In this document: positions 7,816-16,020 of the stretch, piece by piece
How positions within the stretch are numbered: position 1 is the first letter of the stretch
Layout: each line of letters begins with the position of its first letter
DNA from: Alkalicaulis satelles
Lineage (GTDB): Bacteria; Pseudomonadota; Alphaproteobacteria; Caulobacterales; Maricaulaceae
Direction of reading: 5' to 3'
NCBI RefSeq assembly: GCF_008630495.1
Contig: NZ_VWOJ01000003.1
Coordinates: 1 to 64,000, forward strand
DNA length: 64,000 bases
The notes under the pieces: generated by a model
Database searches by the model: none
What the model saw: the letters and a program-made list of their open reading frames with translations, nothing else
What the model was told of the DNA's origin: nothing
Program-made: the position numbers and the translations under genes

Positions 7816-10236
7816 CTACCAGGTCACGCTCACACGCCCGTAGACATAGCGGCCGTTGAAGCCCGCCGGTGAGAAGGGCGAGTAGATGAACGGCGTGGGT
7901 CCGGTGGCCACGTTGAAGTTCGGGTTCTGGGTGGGATAGCTGTCGAACAGATTATTGGCGCCGATCGCAAAGCGCGTGTTCTCGAGGAGCTGAACCGAGC
8001 CCTCGATATCCACCACCCACTGCTCTTCGATCGTGTAGTCAAGCGCCGGGTTGCCCGCCAGCACCTCTACGTCGCCAAACCGGGTGGCGCGGATCAGGCC
8101 GCCCAGATTGTCACGGTTCCAGTCCAGGCCGAAAATGAACTTGTTCTTCGGCGAGCCGGTTTCCTGGCGTCCGATATTGATCCGCGAGAACAGCACCGGC
8201 GCGGGATCGAGAGAGGACAGCACATTGGTGGACTGGATGTTCTTCAGCTCGGTGTCGGTGAAGTTGGCCGCCGCCGTGGCGCGGAAGCTGCCCAGGTTTT
8301 CGGTGTCCCAGGAATAATTGGCGACGATATCGACGCCTTGGGTTACCGAATCGGCCGCGTTCAGGAAGAAACGGGCCGCGCCCACGCCGGTGGGCAGAAG
8401 CGCCACCACGTTGGCCTGGTTGAGATTTTCCGACAACAGGATGCGGTCATCAATCTCGATGCGGTAGCCGTCAATAGTCAGCACGAAGCCTTCATGCTGG
8501 AGCACCAGACCCACCGAATAGTTGATCGAGGTCTCCGGCTCGAGATCCTGCGAACCCAGAGCGCGGGCGATGGGGCTGTCCACCGCGAACGTGCCGGTCT
8601 CGGTGGCCACATTGTTGATGAACACCGTCGATGTCGCCGTATAGTGGCTCTGATGCAGCGAAGGCGCGCGGAAGCCGGTGCTGATCGAACCGCGCAGGGC
8701 CGCGCTCTCGGTCATCTCGAACCGGCCGGAGAGCTTGGCGTTGAAGGTGTCGCCAAAGTCCGAATAGTTCTCGTAGCGCACTGCGCCAGACACGGTCAGG
8801 CGGTCATTGACGTCCGCTTCCAGATCGAGATAGCCGCCCCAGGAATCCCGGCTCTCATTGACCTCGTTCTGCGGTTGGAAGCCCGGAAACACCTGGCTGC
8901 CGGCGGCCAGGCCCGGCACGCCGAAATAGGAATCGGGCTCGCCCGCGCCGATGCGGTAATTCTCACGACGGTATTCAGCGCCGAAGGCGACGTTGAGCGG
9001 GCTGGCCAGGCCGTCAATGGCCACCGGACGCACGAAATCGGCGTTGACCACCGTCTGGCGGAAGCTCAGCTGGCCGGCGTAGAACTCGGTCGGGCTGGCG
9101 TCGCCCAGCGAACGGTTGAGCGTGTTGCGGATATTGAAGTCCACTGTGTTGCGGCCATGGACGACGCTGAAGTCATACTCCAGCCCGCCCGCATCGCCGC
9201 GCACGCCGCCGCCCGCAGACCAGTCGGTCACGTCCGGGTGGATTTCCGGCAGGAAGCCGTCGGGATAGATGGACGGCACGTTGCGCGCGTCGCCCGCACG
9301 CCGGTAGAAGCCAAAGGAGCGCGCCTCGCGGTCCTGATAGCTGGCGAAACCGTAGAGTTCCGCGCCATTGTCCAGATCCACGCCGGCATTGGCCATCACG
9401 GAGACATCGCGCACATCGCCATTGCCATGGTTCCAGTTGAGCCGGTCAAAGCTCAGCTCGCGCGGATCAGGCTGGCCGCCGATCAGCGGATAGTTGTTCA
9501 CGGTGTCGAGATCGGCGCGGTTCGTGCGCTTGCGGTCGCGATATTCCGCCGACACGGTCAGGAAGCCGTTCTCGGTCAGCGGGAAGCCCGCCCAGCCTGC
9601 AATGGTCAGGGTCTCGCCGTCACGCACGGAGCGGCTGGAGCGCGGCAGGTCCACATCGGTGACATGGGCGCCATAGGTGGCGGTCACGCCGCCGCCTTCA
9701 CGCGCCTCACGCAGACGCACATTGATCACGCCGGCGATGGCGTCCGAGCCGTACTGGGCCGAAGCGCCGTCGCGCAGCACTTCCACCGCGCCGATGGCCG
9801 AGGTGGGGATGGTGTTCAGGTCCACCGCCGCCGCGCCGCGGCCCACCGTGTTCAGGTTCAAGAGCGCGCTGACATGGCGGCGCTTGCCATTGACCAGCAT
9901 CAGGGTCTGGTCCGGCGCCAGGCCGCGCAGCTGGGCCGGGCGGATGGAGTCGGTGCCGTCAGAAATGGCCGGAAGCGGGAAGTTGAACGAGGGCAGAGAG
10001 TAAGCCAGCGCCTGATTCAGCTCGGTTGTGCCATGGGCGTTGATGTCGGATGCAGAGATCACGTCCACCGGCGCCAGAGACTGGGTCACCGTGCGCCCCT
10101 CGGTGCGCGTGCCGGTGACGATGACGACATCGCTGGTTTGACGCGGCTGGGGCGCGTCCTGGGCTGCGGCGGCGCCCGCGGCCAGCGCGGCCAGTGAAAC
10201 GCCGGCGAAATAGAGTGTGGATTTCAAGGTGCGCAT
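7816..10236 (-). CDS. TonB-dependent outer-membrane receptor
   Basis: Predicted 806 residues. I start at the internal ATG at 10236, not at 10296, because GGGGAG lies just upstream and a clean signal peptide follows (MRTLKSTLYFAGVSLAALAAGAAAAQ). The plug domain follows (TonB box-like VVIVTGTR, then PAQLRGLAPDQTLMLVNGKRR and DGASAQYGSDAIAGVIN). A long beta-barrel ends in an aromatic-rich strand (RVSVTW). The substrate is not determinable from the sequence. It is divergent from a LysR gene and followed by its own terminator. The neighbouring gamma-glutamyltransferase hints at peptide or glutathione-like substrates, by context only. Confidence 0.93.
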   Translation of the reverse strand: MRTLKSTLYFAGVSLAALAAGAAAAQDAPQPRQTSDVVIVTGTRTEGRTVTQSLAPVDVISASDINAHGTTELNQALAYSLPSFNFPLPAISDGTDSIRPAQLRGLAPDQTLMLVNGKRRHVSALLNLNTVGRGAAAVDLNTIPTSAIGAVEVLRDGASAQYGSDAIAGVINVRLREAREGGGVTATYGAHVTDVDLPRSSRSVRDGETLTIAGWAGFPLTENGFLTVSAEYRDRKRTNRADLDTVNNYPLIGGQPDPRELSFDRLNWNHGNGDVRDVSVMANAGVDLDNGAELYGFASYQDREARSFGFYRRAGDARNVPSIYPDGFLPEIHPDVTDWSAGGGVRGDAGGLEYDFSVVHGRNTVDFNIRNTLNRSLGDASPTEFYAGQLSFRQTVVNADFVRPVAIDGLASPLNVAFGAEYRRENYRIGAGEPDSYFGVPGLAAGSQVFPGFQPQNEVNESRDSWGGYLDLEADVNDRLTVSGAVRYENYSDFGDTFNAKLSGRFEMTESAALRGSISTGFRAPSLHQSHYTATSTVFINNVATETGTFAVDSPIARALGSQDLEPETSINYSVGLVLQHEGFVLTIDGYRIEIDDRILLSENLNQANVVALLPTGVGAARFFLNAADSVTQGVDIVANYSWDTENLGSFRATAAANFTDTELKNIQSTNVLSSLDPAPVLFSRINIGRQETGSPKNKFIFGLDWNRDNLGGLIRATRFGDVEVLAGNPALDYTIEEQWVVDIEGSVQLLENTRFAIGANNLFDSYPTQNPNFNVATGPTPFIYSPFSPAGFNGRYVYGRVSVTW

Positions 10237-10363
10237 CGTGTGCTCACTCCCCTGTTGGAATGCCGCACGGGATGCCCGGATTGCGAAGGAGGGCATTGTG
10301 CGGCTGCTAAGTTGTTCGGACTTTGTGAGCCGGGGCGGGTAAGTCCACCCCCGGCGTTAATCA

Positions 10364-10380
10364 ATATGACGGTTTCATAT
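10364..10380. promoter_or_regulatory. Candidate LysR-type operator
   Basis: ATATGA-N5-TCATAT is a perfect inverted repeat and contains the T-N11-A pattern of LysR-family binding boxes. It lies between the LysR gene and the divergent TonB-receptor gene, the standard place for such a site. Confidence 0.55.
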
Positions 10381-10406
10381 CGGGTGTGGCATGAATGCGA
10401 CACCCG
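10381..10406. promoter_or_regulatory. 26-bp near-perfect palindrome beside the LysR box
   Basis: Arms CGGGTGT and ACACCCG enclose GGCAT/ATGCG; 11 of 13 positions pair. It abuts the ATATGA-N5-TCATAT repeat without a gap. It could be a second operator or a leader hairpin in the lysR transcript. The lack of a T-run argues against a terminator. Confidence 0.5.
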
Positions 10407-10556
10407 CTCTTGGCAGGAGCATCAACACAACATCAGTTAGTTTCCCTCACCCCTCGCTGCGTAGCCCAAACCGACCGCCCGTACGGGGCAGGTTGCGGCT
10501 TGCACTGACGCGCGATAAGGCTTGAGACCCGCGCGCCGCACAAGCCAGAGGCCCTC

Positions 10557-11501
10557 ATGGCTCCGTCAGAAATACTAAACAACGAGAGCGATGGCCGTCC
10601 CGGTGAACCGCTGCTGCCGCTCAACGCCTTGCGGGCCTTTGAGGCGGTGGCGCGGCGCGGCAGCGTTGCTGCAGCTGCGAGGGAGCTGGGTGTCACATCC
10701 GGCGCCGTGTCCCAGCAGATCCGGCTGCTCGAAGACGTGCTCAAGGTGCGCCTGCTGGAGCGGCAGGGCCGGGGCGTGTCCCTGACCGTGGGCGCGGCGG
10801 GCGCGGCGCCGGCCCTCAATGAGGCCTTTGCGCGTCTGTCCGAAGCCAGCCTGCGATTGCGTCAGGAAGCCGGGTCCAACGCGCGCGTGCGCCTGGGCGC
10901 GCCCGGACCGCTGGCGGCGGCCTGGCTGGCGCCGCGCCTGAAAGATCATGAAATCGACCTGATCGCCGATCCGGCGGCTGAAGATCTGGACCGCTTCCGG
11001 CTGGATCTGGACATACGCTACGGACCCGGACCGTGGCCCGGCTACCGGGCGGTGCGCCTGATGACCGAGAGCGTGGCGCCCGCCGCCGCGCCGCAGCTCA
11101 TGGCGCCTTATGGCGGCGATTGGCGCGCGGCGCTCGGCGCGCTGCCGCTGATCCATGACGTCTCGCCCGGGCGCGACCCGGCCCAGCCCGACTGGCGCGC
11201 CTGGCTGGAGCGCCGCCGTATGGACCGTCCCGACATCGCCGCCGGAGATCATTACGCCCGGCCAGAGCATGTGGTGGCCGCCGCAGCCGCGGGCCGGGGG
11301 GCCGCGCTGGTGCGCCGCAGCCTGGCTGAAGCCGCAGTCTCGCGCGGCGAGCTGATCAGCCTGGTGGCTGACGGGGTGACGGCGCTGGACTGGGGCTATT
11401 ATATCCTGACCCCGGAAACACGGCCCGCCCCGCGCGCCGCACGCACGGTCATTGACCGCCTGATGGCGCTGGCCGAACCGTTTGAAGCCGCTGGCGTATG
11501 A
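10557..11501 (+). CDS. LysR family transcriptional regulator (GcvA-like)
   Basis: 314 residues. The N-terminal winged HTH (about 19-75) reads LNALRAFEAVARRGSVAAAARELGVTSGAVSQQI in outline, including the SVAAAA and TSGAVSQQIR recognition-helix pattern of the GcvA/AmpR subgroup. The rest is a periplasmic-binding-protein-like effector domain. AGAGG precedes the ATG. It likely controls the divergent receptor gene and perhaps the downstream gamma-glutamyltransferase gene, whose upstream ATG overlaps its stop codon. The effector is unknown. Confidence 0.92.
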   Translation: MAPSEILNNESDGRPGEPLLPLNALRAFEAVARRGSVAAAARELGVTSGAVSQQIRLLEDVLKVRLLERQGRGVSLTVGAAGAAPALNEAFARLSEASLRLRQEAGSNARVRLGAPGPLAAAWLAPRLKDHEIDLIADPAAEDLDRFRLDLDIRYGPGPWPGYRAVRLMTESVAPAAAPQLMAPYGGDWRAALGALPLIHDVSPGRDPAQPDWRAWLERRRMDRPDIAAGDHYARPEHVVAAAAAGRGAALVRRSLAEAAVSRGELISLVADGVTALDWGYYILTPETRPAPRAARTVIDRLMALAEPFEAAGV

Positions 11502-11530
11502 CACTGAACCGAAGCCTGAAAGGACCGCCC

Positions 11531-13273
11531 ATGACCCCTTCTTTCCGCCTCTTCTTGCTGGCCGGCGCGGCCTGTAGCCTCGCCGCCTGCAATGGCGACA
11601 CGCCGGCCAGCGCCCCTGCGCCAGAAACCGCGTCCGGTCCGGGACCGGAACAGGCCATGGTGGCCGCCGCCCATCCCGATGCGGTGGAGGCCGGGCTGGA
11701 GATATTGCGCCGGGGCGGGGATGCGGTGGACGCGGCTGTGGCGGTCCAGGCCGTGCTCGGCCTGGTCGAGCCGCAAAGCTCAGGGATCGCCGGGGGGGCC
11801 TTCCTGGTGCGCTATGACGCCGCCACCGGAGAGACGGTGGTCTATGACGGGCGCGAGATCGCCCCGGCCAGCGCCCGGGACGATATGTGGCTCGATGACC
11901 AGGGCGCGCCCTTCGGCTTCATCGAGGCCTGGCAGAGCGGGCAGTCCACCGGCGTGCCCGGCGTCATCGCCATGCTGGCCATGGCCCATGAAGATCACGG
12001 CCGGGTGGACTGGGCGGACGGGTTTGACGCCGCCATTGCGCTCGCCCAAGAGGGCTTTGAGGTCTCGCCGCGCCTGTCTGCGCTGGCCCAGCGCGTGGCC
12101 CCCATTTCCTCGCTGGCCCGGCGCGAGCCCTCGCGCAGCTATTTCTACGATGAAGAAGGCAATGCCTGGCCCGCCGGCCATGTGCTGACCAATCCGGGCT
12201 ATGCCGCGACGCTGGCCGCCGTGGCCGCCGACTGGCGCAATTTCTACACCGGCGAGATCGCGGCCCAGATTATCGAGGCGGCGGGCGAGGAGCCTCTGCC
12301 GGGCCGGCTCACCGAAGCCGATCTGGCCGGGTACGAACCGGTGCGCCGCGAGGCGCTCTGCTCGCCCTACCGGGTCTATGTGATCTGCTCGGCGCCGCCG
12401 CCCTCCTCGGGCGGTGTGGCTGTGGGCGCCATCATGACCATACTGGAAGGCTTCGACATGAGCGCCCACGGGCCGGACACGGTGGAGGGCTGGCGCCTGT
12501 TCATCGAGGCGAGCCGGCTGGCCTATGCCGACCGCGACCAGTATGTGGGCGACGCCGATTTCGTGGACGTGCCGGTGGCGGGGCTTCTCGATCGCGATTA
12601 TCTGGCTGCGCGCCGCGCGCTGATCGATCCGGAAGGCGGCGCCATCGCCGCCGTCAGCCACGGCACGCCTCCCGGCGCGCCCGAAACGGCCGCCGACACC
12701 ACGCCGGACAATCCTGGCACCACCCATTTCTCCATCCGCGACACGTTCGGCAATGTGGTCTCCATGACGACCACTGTGGAGGCCGGGTTCGGCAATAACC
12801 GCATGACCGAGGGCGGCTTTCTGTTGAACAACCAGCTCACCGACTTCGCCTTCGCGCCGCGCGACGAGGCGGGCCGCCAGCACCCCAACGCGCCCGAGGC
12901 GGGCAAGCGTCCACGCTCGTCAATGTCGCCCACCATCGTGTTCGACAAGAACGGCGCGTTCGTGATGGCCACCGGCTCGCCGGGCGGCAATTCCATCATC
13001 GCCTACACCGCCAAGACACTGGTGGCGATGCTCGACTGGGGCCTGAGCGCCCAGGAGGCCGCCGAGCTGCCCAATGTCGTGGCGCGCGGCGACCAGATCA
13101 ATATCGAGCGCGGGTTCGATCCGGAGATCCTGCAGGAGCTGCGCGCGCGCGGCTTCCAGATCGAGGGCGAGCGCGGTGAGAACTCAGGCATTCACATCAT
13201 CGCCCTGCGCCCTGACGGCAGTCTGGACGGCGCCGCCGATCCGCGCCGCGAGGGCGTGGCGCGCCAGCCCTGA
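11531..13273 (+). CDS. ggt: Gamma-glutamyltransferase lipoprotein
   Basis: A 580-residue Ntn-hydrolase that cleaves gamma-glutamyl bonds (glutathione and gamma-glutamyl peptides) after autoprocessing into two subunits. The nucleophile is Thr397 in NPGTTHFSI; SPTIVF and TGSPGGNSII in the small subunit bind the gamma-glutamyl group. The start at 11531 is chosen over 11498 because AAAGGA precedes it and it gives a proper lipoprotein signal (SLAAC, Cys20). It is therefore envelope-anchored rather than a soluble periplasmic enzyme. It lies 29 bp after lysR and may be co-transcribed with it. Confidence 0.93.
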   Translation: MTPSFRLFLLAGAACSLAACNGDTPASAPAPETASGPGPEQAMVAAAHPDAVEAGLEILRRGGDAVDAAVAVQAVLGLVEPQSSGIAGGAFLVRYDAATGETVVYDGREIAPASARDDMWLDDQGAPFGFIEAWQSGQSTGVPGVIAMLAMAHEDHGRVDWADGFDAAIALAQEGFEVSPRLSALAQRVAPISSLARREPSRSYFYDEEGNAWPAGHVLTNPGYAATLAAVAADWRNFYTGEIAAQIIEAAGEEPLPGRLTEADLAGYEPVRREALCSPYRVYVICSAPPPSSGGVAVGAIMTILEGFDMSAHGPDTVEGWRLFIEASRLAYADRDQYVGDADFVDVPVAGLLDRDYLAARRALIDPEGGAIAAVSHGTPPGAPETAADTTPDNPGTTHFSIRDTFGNVVSMTTTVEAGFGNNRMTEGGFLLNNQLTDFAFAPRDEAGRQHPNAPEAGKRPRSSMSPTIVFDKNGAFVMATGSPGGNSIIAYTAKTLVAMLDWGLSAQEAAELPNVVARGDQINIERGFDPEILQELRARGFQIEGERGENSGIHIIALRPDGSLDGAADPRREGVARQP

Positions 13274-13293
13274 TCGCCGACCCTGTTACGGCC

Positions 13294-13617
13294 TCAGGCG
13301 GTGTAGCGCCGCTTGAGGCCGAACAGGAAGGCGATGGTCCCGAAATACAGGAAGGGCCTGATCGTGGCGGCGAGCCCGTTCATGTCCATGCGCGTGAAGG
13401 CCAGCTGCAGGGCGAAATTGGCCGGCATGTCACCGGCGCTGGCGTATTCCAGGCCAAAGCGCAGCAAGACGTCCACGCCATAAGCGATCAGCGCTGCGCC
13501 GGTGATCTGGCTCCAGCGACGCATCACCAGCGCGGCCACGATGGAGGCCATGGCGATGAAGGACACGTCAAAGAAGGTGAAGCCGCTGGCGATCAGGGTG
13601 AACGGGTCCGCGCCCAT
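13294..13617 (-). CDS. Small three-helix membrane protein, unknown
   Basis: 107 residues with three hydrophobic stretches (about 5-32, 37-55 and 85-102) and a basic end (GLKRRYTA). I do not recognise a family. It begins 3 bp after the stop of the secreted protein encoded just upstream and probably shares its transcript, as the last gene of the long leftward flagellar operon. It might be an envelope protein needed with that partner; nothing in it shows function. Confidence 0.65.
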   Translation of the reverse strand: MGADPFTLIASGFTFFDVSFIAMASIVAALVMRRWSQITGAALIAYGVDVLLRFGLEYASAGDMPANFALQLAFTRMDMNGLAATIRPFLYFGTIAFLFGLKRRYTA

Positions 13618-13620
13618 GGC

Positions 13621-14175
13621 CTAGCCCCCGTTGTCTTCGGCGGGCGCGCCATTATCCTCGCAGGTGAGGCTGGCGAGCGTGCGTCCGCTGTCCTGGGTGG
13701 CGGCCAGAAAGACCGCGCCGCGCTGCGTCTCGTGAAGGGGCGCTTCGCCCGCCTCGACATCGCGCCCTTCGCCCAGGGCAAGAGCGGCGGCCTCCACTGC
13801 GTCCGCGCCATTGCCGCCCGGATTGCAGCCGGTGGCGATGTCCACCGCGGCGAACAGCCAGCTCAGGCGCTCGCGCGCCGCCTCCAGCCCGGCGGGACTG
13901 GTGAAGCTGGCGGTCACCTCGAACACCGGCTCGATGCAGAAATCGGCGGCGATGGTGATCACCGAGCCGTCGGCGAAAACGGCGAAATCTGCGCGCGCCT
14001 CGGGCCGCTCGAAGGCCGGGGCTGACAGGACCGCGCCCGCCTCGAACAGGTCGAACTCGAAAGCCGTGAAATCGACGCAGGCGATGCCCGCCTCGTCTCC
14101 GCCGTCCTGGGCCTGCGCCCCGGCGGCCAGTGCGGCGAGCGCCGCCATAACCCCGATAACGCCGCTGCGAATCAT
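13621..14175 (-). CDS. Secreted hypothetical protein
   Basis: 184 residues if it starts at the second ATG (14175), which gives a typical signal peptide ending GAQAQD and is preceded by GGGGGCGG; an ATG at 14187 is possible but has no ribosome-binding site. The mature part is acidic with cysteines at Cys33, Cys80, Cys116 and Cys172, suggesting two disulfides. No catalytic motif is visible and I recognise no family. It lies 30 bp after flhG, in the same direction. Confidence 0.65.
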   Translation of the reverse strand: MIRSGVIGVMAALAALAAGAQAQDGGDEAGIACVDFTAFEFDLFEAGAVLSAPAFERPEARADFAVFADGSVITIAADFCIEPVFEVTASFTSPAGLEAARERLSWLFAAVDIATGCNPGGNGADAVEAAALALGEGRDVEAGEAPLHETQRGAVFLAATQDSGRTLASLTCEDNGAPAEDNGG

Positions 14176-14205
14176 GACCGCCCCCATCGCTGATCAAAGA
14201 TGATC

Positions 14206-15024
14206 CTAACCCGGCGCGACCCCTTGCTCCAGCGTGCGCGCAAGCGCGGCGGCGTCGCGGGCCGCATCGGTGCCGGGATAGCGCTGGTCCAGCGGGCTCT
14301 GGGCGCGTATGGCGCCAGGCACGTGGGGATCGCGCCTTATGATCCCGGCCAGCGGCGGGCGGAAGCCCAGAAAACTCTCGCACGTGCGTGCGAACATGGC
14401 GTAAGCGGTCTGGGCCTCGGCCTTGCCCGGCGCGTTATTGACCACCACGAAGGGACAAGCGCCCTCATCGCGCACGCGCAGGGTTTTGACGAAGGCGTAG
14501 GCGTCGGTCAGCGAGGTGGGCTCGTCATTGATCACCACCAGCACATCGTCGGCGGCGGCCGCCAGGCGCAGCGTGGCGCGCTCGGCGCCGGCGGCCAGAT
14601 CAATCAGCGTGCGGTCATAGGACATGGACGCCGCGGCCAGCCCGCCGGCCAGCCGCCCCACCGCGTCAATATCAAGCCCCGCCAGCGCGCCTGAGCCCGA
14701 CGGGCCGGCGATGATGTCAAACCCGCCGGCCTTGTGCGAGCCGCCGCAGGCAGGCGCCACCGCCTCCTCCAGCGTCAGGCGCCCGGCCACCACCGCACCC
14801 AGATCGCCAGGCGGATTGAGGCCCAGCTGCACGTCCACATTGGCCATGCCCAGATCGGCGTCCACCACCAGCGTGCGCGCCTTGCGAAGGGCGAAGGCGC
14901 GCGCCAGCGCCAGCGCCAGCGCGGTCTTTCCCACCCCGCCCTTGCCCGAGGCGACAGCGATCACTGGCCCGGCCCGGCGCGGGGCGCGGGCGGCGGCTTC
15001 GGCGCTGGCGGCAAGCGCGCTCAT
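14206..15024 (-). CDS. flhG: FlhG (FleN/MinD-like) flagellar number ATPase
   Basis: A 272-residue deviant-Walker ATPase of the MinD/ParA class. The P-loop is SGKGGVGKT (26-34) and the switch region is VVDADLGMANVD. In polar flagellates FlhG antagonises FlhF to limit flagellar number. It overlaps the upstream flhF gene by 4 bp, the standard pairing. The protein lacks the long C-terminal membrane-targeting helix of MinD. Together with flhF this suggests a polar flagellum. Confidence 0.88.
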   Translation of the reverse strand: MSALAASAEAAARAPRRAGPVIAVASGKGGVGKTALALALARAFALRKARTLVVDADLGMANVDVQLGLNPPGDLGAVVAGRLTLEEAVAPACGGSHKAGGFDIIAGPSGSGALAGLDIDAVGRLAGGLAAASMSYDRTLIDLAAGAERATLRLAAAADDVLVVINDEPTSLTDAYAFVKTLRVRDEGACPFVVVNNAPGKAEAQTAYAMFARTCESFLGFRPPLAGIIRRDPHVPGAIRAQSPLDQRYPGTDAARDAAALARTLEQGVAPG

Positions 15025-16007
15025 GACCCATCCTCCGCGCCCGCATCATCTTCCAGGAGCGCGCGCGCCAGCCTCAGCGCGGTGGCGGGCGCCAGGCCCG
15101 ATCCGATAAAGGGCGAAGCGCTGATATGGGCGTAGGCGAGCCCCGCCTCACCCGGCGCAAGCAAGGCCCCGCGCCGGCGCGCCGCATCCAGCTTGGTGAC
15201 AATGGCGCGCCCGGCGCCAATGGCCGCGAACAGGGCGCAGGCGTCCTCGGCATCGCCCGGCGCCAGCCCCGCCTCGATCACCGCGATCAGCTCGGCGTCC
15301 GCCGCATAGGCGAGGTCGGCCAGATCATCGAGATCGTCGAGTTCGAACGCATTGACCCCTGGCGCGTCGATGATCACCGGGTCCGGCCCGGGGCGCGCCA
15401 ACACCGCCGACAGCTCGCGCGGGCCGTCCACGGCCTCATACTCCAGCTCCAGCGCCGCGGCGTAGGCGGCCAGCTGCTCGCGCGCGCCGGCCTTGGCGTC
15501 GGCGCTGATCAGGCGCGGGCGTACGCCCTGCGCGCAGGCCCGGGCCGCCAGCCGCGCCGCGCAGGAGGATTTGCCCGAGCCCGGCGCCCCGGCCAGCAGG
15601 ATGGCGCGGCCCGGATCGGGCTCCACGGGATGGACGCCATAGCGCTGGTCCAGCGCGCGGGCGAGCGTGGCGGTCGCCTCGCCGTCCTCCATGGCCATGG
15701 CCGCGTCCAGCAAATGCTTGCCCGCCTGGCCCGGGACCTGATGCCAGTCCAGCGCGCGGGCGATGCGGGTCAGGCCAGCGCTGGAATCGCCGCGCGCGCG
15801 GGTGCGCGCCGCATCGCGCCGGGCCAGCGCCGTGGCGCTGTCTTCGGCGGGCGCGCTGATGGCGCCGCGTTCGGCGGCTGCGCGCACTTCCACCCCGCCG
15901 CCAGGCGCATCGCCCGAGGTGATGATCACCGCATCTGGGCCCAGCGTGCGGCGCACATCGGCCATTACGGCGCTCAGGCTGTCTCCGGTGAAGGTGCGCA
16001 TGCGCAT
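15021..16007 (-). CDS. flhF: FlhF-like SRP-family GTPase
   Basis: 328 residues. The N-terminus (MRMRTFTGDSLSAVMADVRRTLGPDAVI) is the FlhF B-domain opening. A P-loop GAPGSGKSS (140-148), a DAPG G3 element and a TKLD G4 element form the SRP-type G domain. FlhF marks the pole for MS-ring assembly. It is shorter than most FlhF proteins and the usual closing GQ-xPEDL loop is replaced by SPFIGSGLAP, so GTPase behaviour may differ. It lies between flhA (13 bp) and flhG (overlap). Confidence 0.85.
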   Translation of the reverse strand: MRMRTFTGDSLSAVMADVRRTLGPDAVIITSGDAPGGGVEVRAAAERGAISAPAEDSATALARRDAARTRARGDSSAGLTRIARALDWHQVPGQAGKHLLDAAMAMEDGEATATLARALDQRYGVHPVEPDPGRAILLAGAPGSGKSSCAARLAARACAQGVRPRLISADAKAGAREQLAAYAAALELEYEAVDGPRELSAVLARPGPDPVIIDAPGVNAFELDDLDDLADLAYAADAELIAVIEAGLAPGDAEDACALFAAIGAGRAIVTKLDAARRRGALLAPGEAGLAYAHISASPFIGSGLAPATALRLARALLEDDAGAEDGS

Positions 16008-16020
16008 GGGATGCGCCTTT

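Larger units (their letters stand above)
10237..10556. promoter_or_regulatory. Divergent control region, TonB receptor / LysR
   Basis: A 320-bp stretch with no convincing gene. It holds two adjacent inverted repeats (10364-10380 and 10381-10406), annotated separately, in a locally AT-richer stretch (10355-10440). I see no clear sigma-70 hexamer pair. Confidence 0.6.

Noticed and set aside
8338-10197. A 619-codon plus-strand frame inside the TonB-receptor gene
   Set aside because: Antisense to a clear receptor with full plug and barrel; no coding signature of its own.
10488-10520. Sigma-54-like sequence before lysR (GGCAGGTTGCGGCTTGC)
   Set aside because: The GG and GC elements are not ten bases apart in any register, so the diagnostic spacing fails.
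13732-14203. Plus-strand frames opposite the secreted hypothetical protein
   Set aside because: The minus-strand frame has a signal peptide, paired cysteines and operon context; the plus-strand frames have none.
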